NCBI RefSeq assembly: GCF_037042905.1 | Contig: NC_087258.1 | Coordinates: 6,984,501 to 7,048,500, forward strand | Direction: 5' to 3' | Source of the DNA: Lytechinus pictus | Taxonomy: Eukaryota > Echinodermata > Echinoidea > Temnopleuroida > Toxopneustidae | Length of the DNA: 64,000 nucleotides | Shown here: positions 58,779-64,000 of the stretch, piece after piece | Position numbering within the stretch: the stretch's first letter is position 1 | Layout: the number at the start of each line of letters is the position of its first letter | Made by a program: the position numbers and the translations under genes | The notes under the pieces: model-generated | What the model was told of the DNA's origin: nothing | What the model saw: the letters and a program-made list of their open reading frames with translations, nothing else | Database searches by the model: none

Positions 58779-60809
58779 CTAGACCCTGTTACAAGGAACT
58801 TAGCATTAAAAGAGTAGAAAATCCCATGATATAAACTCGATTTCAATGAAAAGACAGGATAGACAGAAGCGGTTTGAACCAAAGTTAATCAAATTGGTTG
58901 TGGATGAGAAATTTATCAAAGTTTGAAAAGTCTCAATCTATGTATATGGTGATCCTCAAAATGGCATTGCTGCTTCATAATAACAAGTTTCTCCACATGT
59001 TTTGTAAACAAAATTTGTATTCTGTATCTCTCAAGATGCAGCCTTTCTCCTTCTTAGCTCAAGATAAACATGTATCTTTAAAAAATATATATTTCAAATA
59101 GTTTGTAAAAAAAAAAGATAAGCAGCATCATAAATGATGAGGATAATTTCAAATTCTGTGCATGACATAGCTGGAGAGTTATTCTACTGAATCTGCAAAT
59201 TCGAGGATCGCCATAGAAAGTAAATTGAGACTTTCAGAACTTTGTCATTTCATAACCCATTTGAAAGGAACGTTCAAAAACTTGTGTCTGTCTGTTTTTT
59301 CCTCCATTAAATGGATATTTTTCCATGCAGGGTTTACAGTATAACCATGGTAAGAATGTTCAATAGTCAAGCAATAAAAGCTACCATGACAAAGAACAAA
59401 ATCACCATAATTATGAGGTTTGTGAAACCGGGCCCAGTACTCCCTACTATATACTTAAAACAAATTAATATTGAAAAAAAGACAAGCATTGAAGCAGCTT
59501 TGAGTTGAAATACAAATAACATTTAATATTGATATCTTCTTGGAACATTTATCTTCACAATACTCTTACTTGTGACAAAACCTTTAAAAGCACAAAAACA
59601 GAAAATAGACTTATAAATAAAAGGGCACATGTGAGTGTGTCTTAGCCAAAATGGGTATTATCCAATGTGTTGTATGAGTTGTAGCTTAATCCATCTAGAA
59701 ATGATATAGGGTGAATCAAGAAAATAGAAACAAATTAAGAAAAAAGAAGGGTTTGATGCAACTGGATGAAAACGAAATGGCAAATTTTGGTATTCTGAAG
59801 TTTTGCATCAATTCATGAAAAATTCATTTAATAAAAAGATGGGCTAAAAAGAAACAACAAACAAAAATTCAATCAATATTGGTTACAAAATGAGAAAGTG
59901 ATGAAAGTTGTGAGATCTCAATTCACTTTTTATAGTGATTCTCAAGTTGGTGATGTTGCTATAAAGTGACAGGTTAGTAGTGCAACTCTCCATATATTTG
60001 TACATACAAGTTCATAACTTTCTCAACTTGCAACCAACTCTGTTTCTTTCTAGTCTCTGTCCCATCTTTTCATCAAAATCATCATGTATTTCCCCAAGAA
60101 TTCACTATAACTCATCTCCTTCTGGTATAAAATAAACAATTGTGATGATGAACGTTAATACGTTATCATAACCAGGAAAAATATAACTTGCACCAAACAA
60201 ACCTCTCTACAATGGAAACTAAGTTTTCAAGTTTCAACCATGAGAATAAGCACCTTCCAATATCCCTAAATTCCATAGATGCCTACAGGTACAAAATATG
60301 GTATAAAACATGCATTTCCCAAAAGTATACAGTCTTTTGGAACTGAGATCGCCCTTCTATGAGGTTACAATGCTCATTGCACAAATTGCGTATCATACAG
60401 TTTGAAAGATATTAATACTTATTTCAATATCAAATTGAAATTGCATATTTAAATAGCATGAGTTTTACCTCACAATAATTACTAAGTTATTCACTGTAAA
60501 CTGAATATGTCCAAAATAGGCAAGCATAAAGTGACTGTTGTACTGGTCAAATTGTTAAATAAAGATTTAATACATTTCTCATCTGATTATATTAAAATGG
60601 AATATTAGTACATGAGAGCAAGAAGGTCAAGTGGTTAGTATTCACTTGGTCTACAATCAGTTGGTCTATTACTCAGATAGTCTACTACCAATAATGAGCT
60701 CATTTGGTCTATTATGTATCAGTTTGAAAAATATGGTTCATCAATAATCCATCTAATCATAGAGTAGACTACTTGGTGTTAGACCAAGTGGACATTCAAT
60801 CAAAATGGG
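58779..60809. other. Intergenic sequence, probably including the 3'UTR of B3GALT6 copy 2
   Basis: AT-rich. Around 60640-60800 the word TTGGTCTA/TAGACCAA recurs in both orientations and again at 61290-61370, on the far side of the element at 60815. No protein-coding exon supported. Confidence 0.45.
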
Positions 60810-61246
60810 TATAGCCAGGGCTCCACACTAACCCTTTTTTTCTACTGGTCCAACCAGTTCATGTCGGACCAGTAAGTACCCATTTTTTCCATTTTTTACT
60901 GGTCCGAATCTAAAATATACTGGTCCCCCAAAATAAAGAAAAGCATAAAAAAGATTTGACTTTATTTTGCTGTCTTAATTTTATTGCCCCCCCCCCAAAA
61001 AAAAATAATACAACAAATAGTACACTCACACAATATATTGGAGAGCCATTCTTTAAGATAACAAAGCCATTTTTTAATTCACACAAGAGAAAATATGTGT
61101 CGGAATCATTTGTATCAGTTTTATATATTTTTTACTGGTCATGTCGGACCATTATATCTGGCTATTTCTGAAAAGTTACTGGCCCGACAGCAATTTTTAC
61201 TGGTCTGGGACCGTCGGACAAGTGCTAGTGTTGTGCGCTGGTATAG
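60810..61246. mobile_element. TIR element with 5-bp duplication TATAG
   Basis: TATAG at 60810-60814 and 61242-61246 flanks 427 bp whose ends CCAGGGCTCCACACTA and TAGTGTTGTGCGCTGG are inverted copies with three mismatches. The interior repeats TACTGGTCCGA / TGTCGGACCAGTA words in both orientations. A lone copy of the left end appears near 50551 (CCAGGGCTCGATACTAAC). Confidence 0.8.
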
Positions 61247-61647
61247 CTCAATAAATGAATAGTAAATGTGCTTAATGACAATTAGACCAAAAGGTTAGTA
61301 CACAAACTAGGATTAGATGCTGGATGAGACTGAATGGAAGGTAGACAAAGCAGATGTAGACCAAGTGGCAATTAATCATTCAAATACCAACAACCCCTTC
61401 CAAAAGAACATCACTTCATGCAGAGTTGCAGACCATGAAACAAACCATGTTACTTTTGTGTAATCAAGTAACATTTCAGGATGGTGGGCATTAAATACTA
61501 GCATACAGGTTGTTTTCAAGGCTGTTACAACTTGTTCACATACTTCAAAATCCTTTTAATCATTAAGTTTAAGAACTAATAAACATCGCATTCTGAAGGT
61601 TCATAATGGAAAAAAATTAGTTTCTGATTTTTGAAGTTGTAATTAGC

Positions 61648-62652
61648 CTAGGGTATACCATTTTTTCTCTGGCAGCATTCTGTCGGAATCTTTTGCCAAT
61701 CATAAATATATGAAGGTCTTGTCTGGTATTCGCGAGAACACAAATGACCTGTGTCTTGGTAATGTTTCCATTTCTGCCTCATATCATCAGGGGTCTGTTT
61801 ATGGGTGATCAAGTAAGTGTTTGAACATCCCCTCGACAAGTATTCAGTGTCGAATCTTGTGTCATGTTGACGATTCACTTCTACAGCTGCAAGCCATGAT
61901 CCAAGTGAGACATCTTCCCCTTTGTATTTCTTGAGGTACTTTGCATTCAAACTCACAAAATGCACAAGATCTGCAGAGAGGATGTAGCCACCACCCTTAG
62001 CATATGGAAGATAGCGGTCGCACAGTACCCAGTCTGCCTCCGCGTATTTGCCGGCCTTATGAACACGAGCACGGCCATCAAAGAACCCCCAGAAGAGTCT
62101 CTCCTGGCCCTTTTGCTGCAGCTCCTTCGTCAAGGCATCAAGTCGAACAAAAGAATCATCGTCCACTTTGAGCACAAATTTATAATTCACATTCTGATCC
62201 AACCATACAAACATCTCAATCAACTTCTGTGTTAGGGCGTAGAAGCCATCCTTAAGGTCCGAAAGAAAAAGAAGATCGTTATATTTCTTCTGCTCCTTCT
62301 CTAAATCTTCCAACTGATCCGCTGGTAGGTCAGCAATACCAATCACAAATTTAACAATCATGTCGCTGGACCGTAATGTCAACCACGTGTCGCGTAAAAC
62401 TTGACGTCCAGCGAGAAGTTTTGGTCCCGACATAACTAGTATAACTAAAAATGCAGAGAGTGGTTTAGCACCATCACTGTTATCCAACGTCCTTAACTGA
62501 TCTCGGTTTGAACGCTCCCTCGGACAAGGTTTAGAGGAGTCCTCCGACAGGTTGCAGGATGACAGGAGGAGAACAACACCACAGAAAGAAAATACTGGGA
62601 TGCATAAGAGAAGGCGGGTCAGAAACCAATGGAATGTGAGGGACATCCGCAT
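61648..62652 (-). CDS. B3GALT6: Beta-1,3-galactosyltransferase 6-like (copy 2)
   Basis: 334 residues from the ATG at 62652; the second Met two codons on is an alternative. The frame also stays open upstream through the acceptor, but that is intron. Type II Golgi enzyme of GT31: membrane anchor at about residues 12-32, a lumenal N-glycosylation site N-L-S (34-36) right after it, then LRDTW (86-90), KFVIGI (101-106), KVDDDS (DDD at 164-166), FWGFFDGR, KGGGYILSADL, EDVSLGSWL, HDTRFDTEYLSRGC and the ending CCQRKNGIP. It shares all catalytic-domain motifs and the same gene structure with the copy at 50918, about 10 kb away on the same strand, so the two arose by tandem duplication. The C-terminus is closer to the human B3GALT6 ending than that of copy 1. 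Confidence 0.94.
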   Translation of the reverse strand: MRMSLTFHWFLTRLLLCIPVFSFCGVVLLLSSCNLSEDSSKPCPRERSNRDQLRTLDNSDGAKPLSAFLVILVMSGPKLLAGRQVLRDTWLTLRSSDMIVKFVIGIADLPADQLEDLEKEQKKYNDLLFLSDLKDGFYALTQKLIEMFVWLDQNVNYKFVLKVDDDSFVRLDALTKELQQKGQERLFWGFFDGRARVHKAGKYAEADWVLCDRYLPYAKGGGYILSADLVHFVSLNAKYLKKYKGEDVSLGSWLAAVEVNRQHDTRFDTEYLSRGCSNTYLITHKQTPDDMRQKWKHYQDTGHLCSREYQTRPSYIYDWQKIPTECCQRKNGIP

Positions 62653-62888
62653 TTTGATCACCTGCAACAAGAAAATTAAACATTAATTTTTCAATCTACG
62701 TTTAGACCAAACTACTTTGCCTATTAAAGATGAATCTTTAGGAAATGAAAATCTAACTTTGAAGAGGTTATAACGCCTGTTATCTTCATAATCTGGTCTA
62801 TGAAAATGCTTGGACTTGGGGTGAATATTCAACTTCTAGTTCTAATGCAAGTTTTTTTTAATGGCATTCCATATAATCCCTCTTTGCT

Positions 62889-63383
62889 TTAAAGGTGAAG
62901 TTCACCCTGAGAAAAAGTTTATTGTAAAAATAGCAGAAAAAATAATAGAAAATTTTGACGAAGATTTTAGGGGAAATCCATCGAAGAATTAAAAAGTTAT
63001 TGGAATTTTAATTATTTGATTTGTGACATCCTATGCGAGCAGCTTTTCTACATATCGTATGGTAAAAATTCAATGAAATGTCATTTTCTCAGAAACTTTA
63101 GTTTTATTGTACTTTTAGAATCTCAATACACAAATGATTTCACACCCGCTCCTAAAAAGAAAACAAAAAGAAGTGATCATGAATCATTAAAAAAATGAAA
63201 AATTCATATATTTTATATTACATAAATGTAACATATGGGGCAGCTGCTCGCTCATGACGTCACAAATCAAAAACTTGAAATTCTAATAACTTTCTTAATC
63301 TTTAATGGATTTTCCTCAAACCTTTGAACACCAATATTCTTTATTTTTCTGCTATTCTTACTTGTAACAAAGTTTTTCCTATA
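62889..63383. repeat. TTAA fold-back MITE, diverged relative of 6954-7565
   Basis: TTAA then AGGTGAAGTTCACCCTGAG at the left; right part 'ctaataactttcttaatctttaatggattttcctcaaa' mirrors 'gggaaatccatcgaagaattaaaaagttattgg'. The right terminus is lost. Confidence 0.65.
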
Positions 63384-63665
63384 AAAACCATGTCCTGCTC
63401 CCATGCCTGTTTTAATTAATGGAGAATCAAAATTTGGGATCAAAATGCTTAGTGTGAGAGGGGGAAAATAACAAAACAGAATAATGAAAGTTTAGGAGAA
63501 AATATTGTATTCAAAATGAGATCATTAAGAAAATACAAATTTATTTGGCAATTTGGGGAGTAGATTACAAATTGTTCATAAATCTTGGGTCAAACTCTAC
63601 CATTCCTTATATCATGACTTTGTGATTTTTCTCACTTTCAGTTCTCCAATTTGAGATATCCCTGG

Positions 63666-63950
63666 TAATAATAATAATAATATAAGGTATTTATATTGCG
63701 CACATCATATCCACCTTGTTAGGTGCTCAAGGCGCTCCTATATTACCCGGCTAAGCTAGGCGTTCATAGCGTACACAGCTTTTTAAGGAATTACTTCCTA
63801 CCGGTACCCATTTACCTCACCTGGGTTGAGTGCAGCACATTGTGGATCAGTTTCTTGCTGAAGGAAATTACGCCATGGCTGGGATTCGAACCCACGACCC
63901 TCTGTTTCAAAGTCTGGAGACTAATCCACTGGGCCACAACGCTCCACAAG
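63666..63950 (-). repeat. tRNA-derived SINE, best copy in the window
   Basis: On the minus strand it opens with a tRNA-like head: A-box-like TGGCCCAGTGGATTAG (63936-63921), then B-box GGTTCGAATCC (63892-63882). A 200-bp body follows ('gcaagaaactgatccacaatgtgctgcactcaaccc', 'tagcttagccggg', 'gagcacctaacaaggtgg') and it ends in (ATT)n. The layout is that of a Pol III-transcribed SINE. Other copies: 5861, 8962, 49505. Confidence 0.85.
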
Positions 63951-64000
63951 AGTTGTTGGTAACAACAACTCTTGATTTTTTTTCATATTTTTTTTCCAAA

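Larger units (their letters stand above)
62661..64000 (-). other. 5'UTR intron of B3GALT6 copy 2 (5' exon probably outside window)
   Basis: On the minus strand the CDS is preceded by tttaattttcttgttgcag/GTGATCAAA, a strong acceptor with the exon starting at 62661, nine bases before the ATG. No convincing donor or promoter was found before the window end. The intron contains a fold-back element and a SINE. Confidence 0.6.

Noticed and set aside
1-64000. CRISPR arrays, bacterial operons, ribosomal or tRNA genes.
   Set aside because: Regular spaced repeats here are tandem or fold-back eukaryotic repeats, the genes are spliced, and no RNA gene could be folded.

Overview
The window looks like nuclear DNA from a marine deuterostome, most likely an echinoid (sea urchin). 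The evidence is AT-rich sequence, spliced genes with very long introns, tRNA-derived SINEs, very many miniature fold-back elements, and a strong excess of the palindrome TACATGTA. The species is an inference; no taxon-specific gene proves it.

Three cellular genes are supported. (1) Plus strand, 1-36478: the last three coding exons of MEPCE/BCDIN3, the 7SK snRNA gamma-phosphate methyltransferase, at 1996-2214, 35118-35244 and 35781-36478. Earlier exons, including the SAM-binding core, lie upstream of the window. The 33-kb intron 2215-35117 is packed with repeats. The last exon runs on past the conserved end of the family into a disordered acidic tail of about 215 residues. (2, 3) Minus strand: two intronless-CDS paralogues of B3GALT6 (galactosyltransferase II of the glycosaminoglycan linker tetrasaccharide) at 50918-51904 and 61648-62652, each preceded by a splice acceptor and therefore by a 5'UTR intron.

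The largest mobile unit is a Ty3/Gypsy LTR retrotransposon at 20388-29488, coding on the minus strand. Its LTRs are nearly identical (three substitutions and one 1-base indel seen in about 1187 bp), with a 4-bp target duplication CGTT, a tRNA-Trp-like primer-binding site, and a polypurine tract. A textbook -1 frameshift signal (GGGAAAC, 5-nt spacer, stem-loop) joins gag to pol. Gag carries two small frameshifts, and the integrase is split by a 2331-bp TIR element (22581-24911, ATAT target duplication). That element carries at least eight copies of a 16-bp motif, GTAATGTCAGTTACCG. The Gypsy element itself sits inside an older fold-back element, so three insertion layers can be read.

The remaining sequence is mostly miniature inverted-repeat elements: several TTAA-flanked families, one TA-flanked family, one with an 8-bp duplication and poly-G ends, and one with a 5-bp duplication. 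There are also SINE copies, minisatellites (29-bp units at about 5 kb; GAGTGATGAT-like units at 52-53.7 kb), a tandem array with nuclear-receptor DR1-like sites (39.4-40.6 kb), and simple repeats. No tRNA, rRNA or snRNA gene and no CRISPR array was seen.
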